Below, piece by piece: positions 1 to 20,246 of a stretch of 33,283 nt of DNA. Below the pieces are notes generated by a model. That model saw only the letters and a program-made list of their open reading frames with translations, ran no database searches and was not told where the DNA came from. The translations under genes and the position numbers were made by a program. The DNA is taken from NCBI GenBank assembly GCA_018398765.1, contig JAHBMJ010000805.1, forward strand, positions 7,146 through 40,428, written 5' to 3'. The stretch's first letter is position 1. The number at the start of each line of letters is the position of its first letter. The DNA is from Chromera velia (lineage: Eukaryota; Sar; Chromeraceae).

Positions 1-1900
1 GGGGGGGGGGGGGACGGGGGTTTCTGATGAAACGAGAGTGAAGCACTTCGATTAATGGGACTTGGATGATGTTTTGTTGTGAAATCCGATCGGGTCAAAT
101 CAGAAGGCGCAAAGAAGGGAGAAAGAGGGGAGTGAAAACAGGGTGAAAGAAGGCAGGCACGTCGATGCATGCGAGCACAAGGATAGACAGGAAGAGGGGA
201 AGACTAGCAAGCGGAGAAAAACAAGAATTAAAGTATAGAAATGCTTCTGTTCATGTTCTGTCTGAGGGCCGGCAGACTTTATCAGGTGTTGCATCGATAT
301 TGGTTCGTTTGAACTTGGTGAGATCGTGCTTCCTTTCCTTTCTTGAGGAGAAGTTTCAATTGGAAGCCGATCAAAAAAGAACACAAGAAAGAAAGAAGGA
401 AAGGCTGATTCTTTCCTGAATGGTCAGAGGCTTCGTTCTCTTTCTGAACGGTGGGTGGATCGATGTTTGAAGGAACCAAGGGGGAAGGAAGAAGGAAGGG
501 GCTTGCTTCCAGTTCTTTCCAAGTTTCGCTTGCAGGTATCGATGAGTGGGAGCTGGCAAGAGGGCTCAATATGAGATGTTTGGACGGATTGTGTTGCGCG
601 TTTTCTTTCTTTCTTTCTTTCTTTCTTTGTTTGTTTGTTTGTTTGTTTGTTTCAAAATTGTTTGTTTGTGTGTTTGTTTCTTCCTTTCTTCCTTTCTTTC
701 CTTTTTTTTCTCTTTCTTTCGTGTTTGGTTTTTTTATCCTTCCTTTCTTGCCTGCCTGTCTGCCTGCGCTTCTGTTTTTCTTTCTTTCTTTCACGTTCTT
801 CTTTTCTGCCGTCCTTTCTTCTTCTTGTGTTGAAATTCGCATTTCTGCTCGACGCGATGTCATCGACAGAATTAATTCGAAAACAAAAGAATAGAGAGCG
901 GGTCAGTTGAAGGTGCATCGTCAGTGATCACCTCCTGACTTTCTTTCTTTCTAGCTGCGTGGGGCGGTACGGAGGAAAGGTTTGAGACTGCTGTTTGTTT
1001 CTGCATGCATCAGCGGTGCCTGTCTGGCTGGCTGGGTGGACGTGTATGTGATCCTCTTGAGCAGTCCATGCTTCATAACTTTTCCTCACAACGACCTTAT
1101 TTTTCCGCATTTGGCCCCTCGGGCTTCAAACAAAAAAGTTTATCCTTTAACGAACTGTGCTTTGCCACACCCGAGCCTGTAACATCTTGCCCCACTAATT
1201 TTCAGTCTTTGCAGGTGCATTGTATGTCTTCTGATCAAATTTCATTGACAGATTGCACGGGCAGTCTTGGAGAACGGGGGGCAAGAGAGAGGACATATGC
1301 ATTCATGTGAGAATTAAGGCCGACACAGAACGAACGAAAGATTCGACTGTCGCCCGGTCCAGTCTGGAACCGCTCTGGCTAGCTGTCATGCAAGCAGGGG
1401 GCCGAGCATAAACACCAAGCAAATAGTTCTTTTCAATGCACACAGACTCATGCAGACTTCAAAGTGATCGAAATTAAAGAAGAAAAAGAAGAGTTCAGAA
1501 GGATTGAGATGGAGGTGCGAATTGAGAAATCGTTACTGACTGAGCAAGACGTTTGGCGTCAGAGGTTCCACTATTTTTTCTCTCACTTGAGACCGATCGA
1601 CACTGAAACACACATACATAAAGTTTCTGCATGCGATGAATATGAGTGTCTCACCCTCTGTCTTCTCCTGATTTGGACAGTGAGCCCTTGATCGATCGAT
1701 CAATCAGGCATCTGTCGGTGCAACATTCAGGACTGAAGGAGACATGCAGGGTTCTGATTGTGCTGTGCCGGTTGCTGCTGCCACATTGCCGTATGTAACG
1801 CTTTGAAGAGTCAATGTCACTCAATGACTTTCAATGAACAACGTGACTGCCCACAAGCATGCCATTTCGTTTGGCCATATGAGCGTTTAGTCGCCGTTTA
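1..1900. other. No recognised gene; low-complexity sequence, possibly intron of a plus-strand gene
   Basis: The window opens with a 13-base G run. The first 420 bases are purine-rich on the plus strand, and 600-800 is dominated by TTTC, TTTG and CTTT repeats. I find no conserved protein on either strand. Elsewhere in this window CTTT-type tracts lie on the sense strand of introns, so 600-800 could be intron of a plus-strand gene. A TGCAG acceptor at 1210-1214 is followed by an open frame of about 31 codons ending at 1310, which could be a terminal exon. The frame has no recognisable homology, so I do not call it as a gene. Confidence 0.3.
600..800 (+). repeat. TTTC / TTTG / CTTT microsatellite tract
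   Basis: A run of TTTC units passes directly into TTTG units near 628-652, followed by impure CTTT/CTTC sequence to about 800. The long open frames here in several phases are artefacts of the repeat and encode only Phe, Leu, Ser, Val and Cys. Confidence 0.85.
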
Positions 1901-3060
1901 CTGTTAAATTGCCGTGGTAGACAGACGCACAAAAGCTGGCGTTTGTTTCAAGCAGTTCAATATATTATTTTATATAGGGTTCAATTCTTGTTAAGCGTGT
2001 ATTCTTTAAGTGTAATGTGCATAATGTGATATCTACCAATATGTATATCTACCACTGTTAGATGTATTATTAAAGGAAAATATATATGACTAACATTACC
2101 ATGCAGGTACTTTGTTATATAAGTTAAATGTCCATCAAATTTTTGTATTCATTTAATATTCAACCATGTTCTAGATCATATGTTTTACTAATTGACTTAA
2201 TCTGTAGCTAGATTAACTTACTAATTGACTAGCTAGTAATTAAAACTTCAATTTAAAAGGATTTATTAACACTTCAAGTGATTTACATGCATGAACACAA
2301 AGCTAGGCACAAAGGTGCCTACGGTATAGTAGTGCGTACATATAAGGCTTTTCAGCGTCATGGACCGCGAGAAACATTCAAGTTCGGGAAAAAAAGCCTG
2401 AGTTAGAAAAAATGCTATTCTGAGTCTGACGTTTAGGTCCGTTTGTTCGATGTCTGCGTCGTGCTAGGCCTCACAGTGGTAGCGGCAGTACTGAGAATTT
2501 AATGAATAACTTGTTGACAGAAGCTGGGGCAGAAGTTGTTGCTCACTGGCTAGCTCACTGGCATTCTTTCAAAAACCAAGTTAAACCAACCAACCAGGGT
2601 TGTTAAGTACCGTACCTTTCGGTACTTCGGTACTTTAGGGGGGGATGGTTCCGTTTTTCCGAAGTTGTTCAAGTTGAACCAACCATGCATGCATATACCA
2701 CCCGGGAGCCTAGCACCCGAACTGGGGTTCGGCATTCTCTAACTCACCAACTAACTGATACTAAAACAGAATAGCTCACAGTTTAATTTTCCATGCAACT
2801 TAAAGTAATTTGATATAAAAGCTCCATAATAGCCTCTATTATCAACTACATGATAATCTACATCAATCATATACTAGATCATATGTTTCATGTACATGCA
2901 GTAATAACAGTAACAGTATTACTTTACGTACTGAGTTTGACGGAGTCTGACGCACTAGCTGATTAATTATCAATTTATCGAGCAATTTATTATAATGCAT
3001 CGTGGCAATAATCATTTGAATAATGGCCTTGGCAGTGCCTAGGGCAGTGCTTGCAAGCAC
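1900..3060. other. AT-rich intergenic island
   Basis: This stretch is markedly richer in A and T than its surroundings, with many short words such as TAATTA and no convincing open frame. A 15-base word (CTAGATCATATGTTT) occurs at 2171-2185 and again at 2874-2888. Around 2607-2637 there is a small inverted repeat with AAGTACCG and CGGTACTT arms. Two similar islands, at 18400-19270 and 23880-24400, lie between convergent genes. I see no transposase or RNA gene in it. Confidence 0.6.
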
Positions 3061-3657
3061 CCACCGGCCTCAGTTATATGAAGCACCTGATTGCATTTAC
3101 ACGGTACTGACGGTAGACTTAGTCCTCTTGTACTCACACGAAGAAGCCATGAATTCTAATTGAATTAATTGAACGCGAATCATGCGATATGTTGTCTTCA
3201 AATTTTAAATACCCCCCAGCCCCTCCCCCGTGCGAGAAGCAACACCCCAAAACAAGTCATCAATTCTCCTCCCATCGCGAGGGATTCGGAAACCCGCTGC
3301 TCCCCCCCCCCCCCCCCCCCCCCCCCCCCGTGCACCCACCAGGACGGCCCTCCCTCCCAGCAACTAGCTGCACGACAGTGCCCCCCTCCCCCCCGACAAA
3401 AAAAAGGCGGCGCCAGTCCGTCAGGTATCGTAGCCAGAAGTGCCTGGAGACTGACCCTGACGAATCGAACGAATTATGACACCGTTGGACAGACCGTCCC
3501 TATCTCTCTTCCTAAGCTCAGCCTTCTCCTCACACCCTAAGGACAACCCGTTTTGCGCTTCTCCCACCTGTCAGTAGGAGCCACATCCACCTCCCAGTAT
3601 CTTCTCCCTGCAGGATCTTCCTCTCGCATCATCGACTCAAAGGAGAAAGCGAAAAAT
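3061..3657. other. Downstream flank of ABCE1, with a C28 homopolymer
   Basis: No coding sequence is recognised. The main landmark is 28 consecutive C at 3302-3329, in a Pro-codon-like C-rich context on the plus strand. Because ABCE1 runs on the minus strand and stops at 3658, part of this segment is probably its 3' UTR. I could not identify a poly(A) site with confidence. Confidence 0.4.
3302..3329. repeat. C28 homopolymer
   Basis: Twenty-eight consecutive C. A second long C run (C19) lies at 11418-11436 inside a TM9SF intron. Runs this long are error-prone in sequencing, so the exact length is uncertain. Confidence 0.9.
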
Positions 3658-4876
3658 TTACTCTTCCAGAAGGAAATAGTTGCCTGCTGTCTTCTGCTCC
3701 TTGTCCTTCACGGACTCGTACTTGTTGATACGAGGCCTGTAGTTTGTGGGATCTCGCCTGAAGGTGATCTCGAGGACCTGCACAGAGACGTGGAGGAAAC
3801 ACCAACATCAGAGCTGAAAAAAGAAAAAAGACGTCATGCCAGACCGCCGTGTGTGAGAACAGGAGGAGAGACGATTCCGTCTCCCGGAGAAGAAAGAAAA
3901 AAAAAACATCGAAATGTACCAAAAGAATCCAAAGAAAGAAAGAAAAAAAAAACAGGAGAGCTGCCGAGCGTCCGCGCGACGAGACAGAGGTGGGATGAAA
4001 TTCTCCCACGAAGATTCAACGCTGGTCATCACAACCCTCCTCCCTGAACAAGCAAGAAGAATCCCCCCCCACCTTGAGGAATCTGTTCATTCCCGTCACC
4101 AACGCCTCGGGGGCACATGCCGTGCACTCAACTCTGCAGTCGTTCGTGCACACATCAGGGAGCAAAGAAAAGAACGGAGAAGATTACACACTCTCGTGTG
4201 CTAAAAAGAAAAAAAGTAATGAAATACCTCACTAAAGATAAGGCAATCGGACAGAGGAAATGCCCGCCGGCAATGGATGACAAGAGAACATGAGCCGTAC
4301 CCGAAGAAACGGACAGATCTCTCGGATTGACGCATGAATGAGTGGGCGTAGAGACAGAGAGAGACCCAAACAGCAAAGAAAGAATCAAGCAAAAGAGCCA
4401 ACCCGTTTCCTTTCCTGCGTTCTTCTCCTCTACCATCGATTGATCTCGGTCTCTACTTTTCTGTTCAGCCCCCCCCCCTACAGGCGTCCCACCTGATTTC
4501 CCCGATCAGCCACATGCAGCATGATGTTAATAACAGGAGAGGGGAGATAAAACAACCGACCGACAGACAGACCAACTCACCCCGGCTCTCCCTCATACAC
4601 GACCACCCGGTCTGCGAGGTAGGTGGCCATGATGAAATCGTGTTCAACCACGAAGGCCGTCTTCTTCGCGTGGAGAATGAATCTGCACGCACCCATCCAC
4701 CCCCCCATCCACACACACATGCAGCCACCCACGCACCCACCCATGCAGCCACGTATGTGAACGGATGGCATGATAAGATGAGATGAACAGGTGTTGGACG
4801 AGGACGAAAGGAAGGACGGCAAAGAAGAAAAGAGAAAAAACGAAGAGAACATTGACAGCAAAGAAAGAAAGAACGA

Positions 4877-4908
<32 letters not shown>

Positions 4909-7900
4909 AAAGAAAGAAAGAAAGAAAGAAAGAAAGGAAGGAAGGGTGGAAGGAAGAAAGGAAGGAAGAAAGAAAGAAAGAAAGGAAGAAACCCACCCGA
5001 CCCACCTACCTCTTAATGACCCTTGCAGCCATAATTCGTTGTTCAGAGTCAAGGTAGGCAGAAGGCTCATCGATCAGGTAGATGTCTGCAGGCTTCCCGA
5101 GGGCCACGATCAGCGCCACTCTCTGAAGCTCTCCTCCTGCACCCACAAGCAGTCAGGCAGGCAGACTGTCAGTCAGGAAGGGACAGGGTAAACTTCCGCG
5201 TACCTCCAAGTGTGGCACGATTTTTTCGTTCACTCTCGTCTCTCTGCCAGCAAGTGGCCTCGCATACGGGCAATCAGACCCTCTTACACGGCTGATAAAC
5301 CGCCCAGCAGTTGCACCAGTCCTCCCAAACATACTCACTCTTCCTCTTCCTGTTCCTGTCTAGGGAAAAGGGAACACCAAATCAACGACGACGCAAACAC
5401 AACACAACACAAACACATACATGCAGAGAGAGACAAGCAGACACGTGCCCCACCCGATCGCCCGACCAATTGACTGACTAACCGGAGAGGTTCTGCACCT
5501 CCTGGTCGATGAACGCGTCGATAGAGAGAGGCTTGATGACGTCTGTGTTGAACTGGGGATGCATGGAGGCCTCCCGGATCTTGGAAGCAAACAGCGTCCG
5601 CACAGTCCCTGGGTACTTGTTCGGCACCGTCTGGGGCTTGTAGGAGACGTTCAGCTCCGGCATCTCAATTTCGTCCTCGTCAGGCTCCAACATGCCTGCC
5701 AGCATTCTGAAAAGAAACAGCAGGCAGGCAGGCGTACTATCCAACACACCCTTTCAGAGGCAGACATGTTCATAAGTTCTCCGTACGTCCTTTTTTCTGC
5801 CTGTCCGCCTGTATTTGTGTTTGACGAAATGGACGTTTTCTTATGTGAGTGAGTGACTTGCTGGCTGACAAACGGAGAGGATAGTGGAGTGTTTCGGCGC
5901 CCCCAAACAAAAACAGCTGTTGAGCACTGATTAGATTCAGCAAACAGGGCAGGAAGGAAGGAAAGGAAGGAAGAAAGGAAAACCCTCTATTGCGTTGGCA
6001 GACACGCCAGATAGAAAGAGAGGCAAACAGACAGCTATATGTTTTTTCTTCTCCCTTCTTTTCTTCATAACAGACCGACAGGCTACATGTTTCCTCTTGT
6101 CCCTTCTTTTCTTCATGTACATAATAGACAAAAAGAAAGACAGAAAGAACAGAGACAAAAGAACAGAGAAACAATCAAACAACGTGGGCAGGGGGCCCTT
6201 GCCTCTCCACCTCCCCACAGACTTTCACTTGATCACTGGGTTCACACGTTAATCCTCTGCTGCTTCCACTCAAGACAAAAGGAAGAGAAAAAAGGGGAAA
6301 AGGAACACACACAGAGGAACACGCACAAACTCAAACACACACACGGAGACAGAGAGAGAGGAAGACGGACAGACCGGATGAAGGTCGTCTTCCCGCACCC
6401 ATTCTGTCCGAGCATCACCAAAATTTCAGAGTCCGAAAACTCTCCGGCCTTCACGTTCAGCTGGAAGTTCCCGAGCTTCTTCGACAAGTTCGGATAAGAG
6501 TAGAAATGCGATTTCTGCCTCACAGAAAGAAACAAAGAAGTAAACAGGCAGACAGAAGACAGGAGGTACATTCGGAACGACACTGAAGCGCCAAGTCCGC
6601 AGAAAGCAATGCAAGAACCCCATTTACCATTCCTCACTGTACACGCTTATCAGAAGTCTCCCGACCCACGAACCAGAAAAGTGTCTTTTAGGCTGCTTGT
6701 AGAAAAAAGGACCCACACAAGACTGTGAGAGAGAGGAAGAGAGGAGAGAGACGCAAATTGCCGATGAACAAACGAGACCCTCTGACAGACTGACAGACTG
6801 TCTCCGTCTGTGAGCGTTTTGAAGCAGTCGAGAGAAAAAAAATAAAAAAAAATAACAGAGGCGTTCTTTGCCGTACAACTCAGGCTATTCGATTCGTTCT
6901 TCTTTTATTCCTTCATTCCTCACCTTCAAATCCTCCGGTGTGTCCCCCTCTGTGGAGACTTTGAAGTTCAGGGACTCGTCTCTGAACCTCAGGTTCTCAC
7001 TCGGGATGAAACCGTCCAGAAAGATGTTGATGCCCTCACGCACAGACGAGGGCATCGTCACCACACCGTACACAGAGGGCTGCCCCCACAGACAACACAC
7101 GAAGTCCGAGAGGTAGTCAAGCACAGAAAGATCGTGCTCGACCTGCACAGCGTGCAACCACACAACAGGAATTAAAAGAAAATAGTTCACACAGTGCAAT
7201 ACAGTGACTGGGGACCAGAGGCACTGGAATCGACAAAAGAAAGCGAAACTGTAGACGTAGAAGTACTACTATGGATGAGTGCAGTCTGCTGTGACAAGGG
7301 CGGCAGCACCACCGGCGAAACTCCGCGCGTGGAGAAACAAGCACACGGCAAAGATGGGACAAATTCTCCAAAGCAAGGAGAATAATAACTCGCGCCTCCC
7401 TTCTCCCCTCGGTCTGTCGATTCTCTCTTCCCGCCTACTCCTTCTCTCCAAATCCTCAGGTTCCCCTACAGTCTCCCCCCACTTTATTGACACACGGTGA
7501 AGCACTAACTAAAACCAACAATAAGACTGACTGACCACAATCAAGTAGTTGTCGGGAGCAATGATGGACCTGATGACATGCGCTGCGTGCAACCTCTGTC
7601 TGATGTCCAGGTAAGATGAAGGCTCGTCGAACATGTACACGTCAGACTTTGTTACTGCCACCACTGCAATGGCAAAACGCTGCAGCTCTCCTCCGGACAG
7701 CTGATCAATCATGCGATCTTTAATGTGCAGCAACTCCAATTTGGTCATCATATCTACCTTCCTCTCCATCTCATCCTTTGCCTCAATGATTTCCTCCACC
7801 TGCCCCTTGACTCCCTTCGGAATGTGGTCAACATACTGCGGTTTGATCGTGGCCTTGAGGTTCTCTTCCAGAATCTTGGTGAAGTAATTCTGCAATTCGG

Positions 7901-8378
7901 ACCCCCGAAAGTAGGCCAGGATTTCTGACCATTCAGGGGGATTGTCGTACTTCCCCAAGTTCGGCTTCAACTTTCCTGCCAGGATCTTCAACGCTGTGGA
8001 CTTGCCAATACCGTTTGTGCCCACCAACCCCAGAACCTGGCCCTGCCTCGGCATGGGCAGGCGGTGCAACTTGAATGTGTTTGCGCCGAATCTGTGCGTA
8101 GTGGAGCTGTTGAGATCCTTAGGAAGGTTGATGATGGTGATCGCCTCGAAGGGACACTTCTTCACACAAATACCACAACCAATACACAAAGGCTCCGAGA
8201 TCCACGCAACCTTCATCGTGGGATCTGCCTCCACACACAACTTTCCCGTCCGAACGACGGGGCAAGACTTCTTGCACTCTTGTTTGCATTTCTTCGGCTT
8301 GCACTTGTCTGTGCTGACGATGGCAATACGGAGCTTTGCCTCGTCTACAGGCTCCTCCTGTTTCTTTTTGGGAGGCAT
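3658..8378 (-). CDS. ABCE1: ABCE1 / RLI1 iron-sulfur ATPase, ribosome recycling factor (8 exons)
   Basis: Minus-strand exons: 8378-7536, 7142-6924, 6514-6375, 5706-5483, 5136-5010, 4682-4581, 4133-4073 and 3777-3658. All junctions agree in phase and give 611 aa, against about 600 in the family. Two ferredoxin-like Cys clusters lie at residues 26-39 and 65-75 ([12 protein letters not shown]). ATPase domain 1 has Walker A GTNGIGKS (120-127), signature LSGGE (227-231) and Walker [10 protein letters not shown] (from 250). Domain 2 has Walker A GQNGCGKT (390-397), a second LSGGE split by intron 4, and IDEPSAYLD. The C-terminus has the conserved [14 protein letters not shown] and GNYF blocks. In the family this cytosolic protein splits post-termination ribosomes and acts in 40S/60S biogenesis and initiation. 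The start ATG is the first in frame and precedes the usual basic PPKKK segment. The 61-base exon 7, encoding the hinge before GMNRFLK, is the most diverged part. Every catalytic motif is intact, so the gene looks functional. Confidence 0.96.
4860..4990. repeat. GAAA/GGAA microsatellite in ABCE1 intron 5
   Basis: A near-continuous GAAA tract on the plus strand, which is TTTC on the sense (minus) strand of ABCE1. It lies between exon 5 (ends 5010) and exon 6 (starts 4682). Long Lys/Glu/Arg or Phe/Leu/Ser frames across it are repeat artefacts. Confidence 0.9.
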
Positions 8379-9201
8379 GGTGCAACCCTCACCTGGACCC
8401 TCTCACGTTTCAAGAGGGATCCCAAGGGAGACAAAAGGAAGGATGGTCTGCTCTGCTTTGCAGAAAAAAATGTCGACAAGGGTGGGGGGGTGAAGCAAAG
8501 TCTCCGGTCTACTGCCCAAATGCTTCGATCAAGCGATACCAGCACGAGAGACTGACACAGTCTCAGTCAGTCGATCACACTAACTTCACTTCCACTGCAG
8601 GTCTCATGCACGTCCGCACAGACCGATAAACGAAAAACCGTTCACTCAAGCAATGCCGACACTGCCGCTCTCACTCAATCGATCATTAATTCTTCGACTG
8701 TCTCTCCAGGAGACGCCTTCCCGCTCTTTGCGGTTTCACATGCACGGGCACCCAACCGATTCCGCGCGCGGGCCGAACTAAAATCAAAGGGGGGAAAAAA
8801 GGGCCGCGGGGGCTGAGCGTACGAGCCCCACAAGCAAACTGCACGCATGAGGTCCGTGCGAACGCAAAGAGGTCGAAGTGACCGTCGAACTTGTCGCCAT
8901 ATCTTCTTTTGACAGGGCCTTCTTCTAAATCCTCTCTTCCAAGTATTAATACCATTTCACGCTGAGTGAGCACAGCTGATTGGTCAGACACAGCAGTCGT
9001 TTCTTCCTGCAGGACTACGGGAGCCGGTGCCCCTCACAAAAGGATCCAGCTCCCCGACTGGCCAGGCAGTCAAGACCGGACAGAATCGCACATCCACAGC
9101 ATTCACTGAGCGGGGAGGTCCACTTTGAGCAAAAAAATAGAAGCGCAAAGAACGATAGGTTTTGCAGTGCCAGTGTGACTCGCACTCGCTGTGCCTACGC
9201 G
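8379..9201. promoter_or_regulatory. Divergent intergenic region between ABCE1 and the TM9SF gene
   Basis: These 823 bases separate the ATG of ABCE1 (minus) from the ATG of the TM9SF gene (plus), so both promoters and 5' UTRs should lie here. I see no clear TATA box. The middle (about 8760-8840) is GC-rich with GCGCGC and GGGCCG words. The role is inferred from position alone. Confidence 0.5.
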
Positions 9202-18189
<8,988 letters not shown>

Positions 18190-19277
18190 ACCCTTGAAAG
18201 AACGAACGTGCATTGAAGCCTCGATCCGCGGCAATTCTGATTCTCTCGTGATCTGCGATCACAGCAAGTGCCTTCTCAGTATTCCATTTTGACATCTCCA
18301 GCTTCTTCCTCTCATCTCCACTCTGACTTTGCTGCCCAAAAACTTTTGAATCTCTTGGCCGCGATCAATTGAGGCAATGAACTAGATGCGTGCAGGACAT
18401 CTCTCTTCGTGCACACAATCTACCGGAACATTAAGTCAGACTAGACAGAAATATTTGGCATGAATGGTTTGAAAAACAGAAAGAACGCTGGAGAAAAAAC
18501 TTTAAACTTACAACCATGTCAATTATGATTAAAGCTAAACAAATATTGAAAGGTATAAATATGTGTAAGTTACTATAATAATACTATTACGTCAATTTCA
18601 GAATGTACAAACATCATTTAAACATGGTTTTAGACATGGTCTTGTTGTAATATACGATTAAGTTTTTTTTTGTTGTATCGAATTGTATGTCATTATATGC
18701 AGCAGTCATGGTGTCTTATTTTTAAAAAACATAGATTATTTCTTAGTCAAATTTGTCGAAAATTCATGGCAAATGATGTTTAGAATTTTCTGTTTTAATT
18801 AGTATCATTTTTTATAGCACTTTATATAGTAGGATAGGATAGGATTTTATGTTCTGATAATCCCTAGGAGAATCCCCATGGTCCACTTCCAGGTATCGGC
18901 AGTAATACTTATGACATAATACAGACATATATATATTTAGTGATCTAGATAGTGATAGTGATATATGGTGGTGTTCGGGGGCCTGGCACTAAGTCTAGCA
19001 TGGTTTGCAAGTTATCCTAATTGAAAGTTATCAACTAGGTTCAAGTTATCAGACATACAAAGCCCATCATAAAGAAGCTAATATATTAACGAATTTTGAC
19101 TCATTGAAACATAAACTTGAAGCTCCGGGAGAAGGACGCTCTCTTGAAGTGGTTGTGGCAAGGTGGTCGCTAACAAATCAACTCTAGAATCAACTGTCAC
19201 TCAGTGTGTCAATAACTGAATCCACGAACCAGCACGTAGTGCGCACGCAATCTTACGTACACTGGCACCATGACGAC
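18190..19277. other. Convergent intergenic region with AT-rich island
   Basis: This segment separates the 3' ends of the TM9SF gene (plus) and the small membrane-protein gene (minus). About 18400-19000 is strongly AT-rich with no credible coding frame. Both 3' UTRs and poly(A) sites should be here. A further C-terminal TM9SF exon could lie in the first 150 bases: CAG acceptors occur near 18266 and 18288, but no joined tail resembles the family's, so I do not call one. Confidence 0.5.
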
Positions 19278-19724
19278 TCAGTATACGACAAACTGCGCCT
19301 TCTCATCACCCTTCTTGTCTTCCTTCCCATCACAGCAGCCGAACTCACAGCAGGAGGAGGAACAACAGGAGGATGCATCAGACGCACAGTCCTTGCAACA
19401 CTTCCCGCACTCCTTCCAGTTTTGGGCGATCGCGAGGATCGATAGAATGGTGCCTATTCCCCCAAGAAGAACGAAAGCCGTCCAATTGACTCCGGTCTTG
19501 GACCCGGTCGGATCCAGAAACCACAGCGTGATTCCAGCTACGAAAGATGCCACGGCAACGCAAGGGAAAAGAAAGGCGAGGCATGATGGCAACTTCCCGC
19601 CCTGCTCACTGGACGCGGACCTGCGACCGACGTTCATCTGTTGGAGCGTCTGACGGGTAGGCACAGTGTACTGGGGGTAGGAAGGGTGAGCATGGCCGTA
19701 GGGAGGGGCTTGGGCAACAGACAT
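19278..19724 (-). CDS. Small two-helix membrane protein with Cys-rich tail, unknown function
   Basis: A single open frame of 148 codons with no intron, starting at the first ATG. The N-terminal 45 residues are rich in Pro, Tyr, Gln and Ser (MSVAQAPPYGHAHPSYPQY). Two hydrophobic segments follow at roughly 48-70 and 81-99, separated by a short loop (LDPTGSKTGVN). The tail (from about residue 103) has ten cysteines, many as CC pairs (ECGKCCKDC, SSCC, SSSCC, FGCC), and then a charged end (DGKEDKKGDE). A membrane location with palmitoylated or metal-binding cytosolic cysteines is inference. I do not recognise the family. Being intronless is unusual among these neighbours. It is transcribed away from CLN3 and shares a 522-base upstream region with it. 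The distinct hydrophobicity pattern and well-placed start favour a real gene, but no homology supports it. Confidence 0.7.
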   Translation of the reverse strand: MSVAQAPPYGHAHPSYPQYTVPTRQTLQQMNVGRRSASSEQGGKLPSCLAFLFPCVAVASFVAGITLWFLDPTGSKTGVNWTAFVLLGGIGTILSILAIAQNWKECGKCCKDCASDASSCCSSSCCEFGCCDGKEDKKGDEKAQFVVY

Positions 19725-20246
19725 TTCCGTTTAGATTGTGAGTTTAACTGTTGCTTGGCCTTCTCTGGATACAAATATTCGATTCAGTCTTTCTGCTGAC
19801 GGAGCAGATCTTGTATTAATATGTTTAAACTCGAAATCCGCGGTGCCCAGAAACGCAGTGGGAGGAAGGGAAACCGTACGTCAGGACATCTAGCTGTATG
19901 AGAGTATTTACACACTGCCAGGGACTGATCAGGGACTGTCAACCATATGCATGCATGTATGCATTTTTTTTTTTTTTCATTTTTATGCGCATAAAATAGG
20001 GTCGCTTAACTATTTTGAGGTGATTCATGGTGATTCACTATATAAGTGCCCCACATGCAAGCTCTGACAGCTAGTGTATTTAAATTCCAAGATCGCGAGT
20101 CACTGACTCCGATTCTGCATAGCCGATTTCTCCAAGCTAGCGAATTAAAGAGATCGACGGTCCAGCTGTGTGAACACAGCCGTGGCACTCACAGTGTAGA
20201 TGTCGTTGGGACAACCAGCGGCGCCCCCGACTTCTTCAAGACAGAC
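19725..20246. promoter_or_regulatory. Divergent promoter region between the small membrane-protein gene and CLN3
   Basis: It contains a TATATAA box at 20039-20045 on the plus strand, about 200 bases before the chosen CLN3 ATG. A perfect 16-base palindrome lies at 19981-19996 (TTTTATGC and its mirror), 42 bases upstream of the box. A T run sits at about 19965-19978. The TATA position implies a CLN3 5' UTR of roughly 170-180 bases, if it is used. Confidence 0.5.

Noticed and set aside
282-918. Long Lys/Arg/Glu-rich and Phe/Leu/Ser-rich open frames
   Set aside because: These are translations of TTTC/TTTG and GAAA microsatellites, with no recognisable domain.
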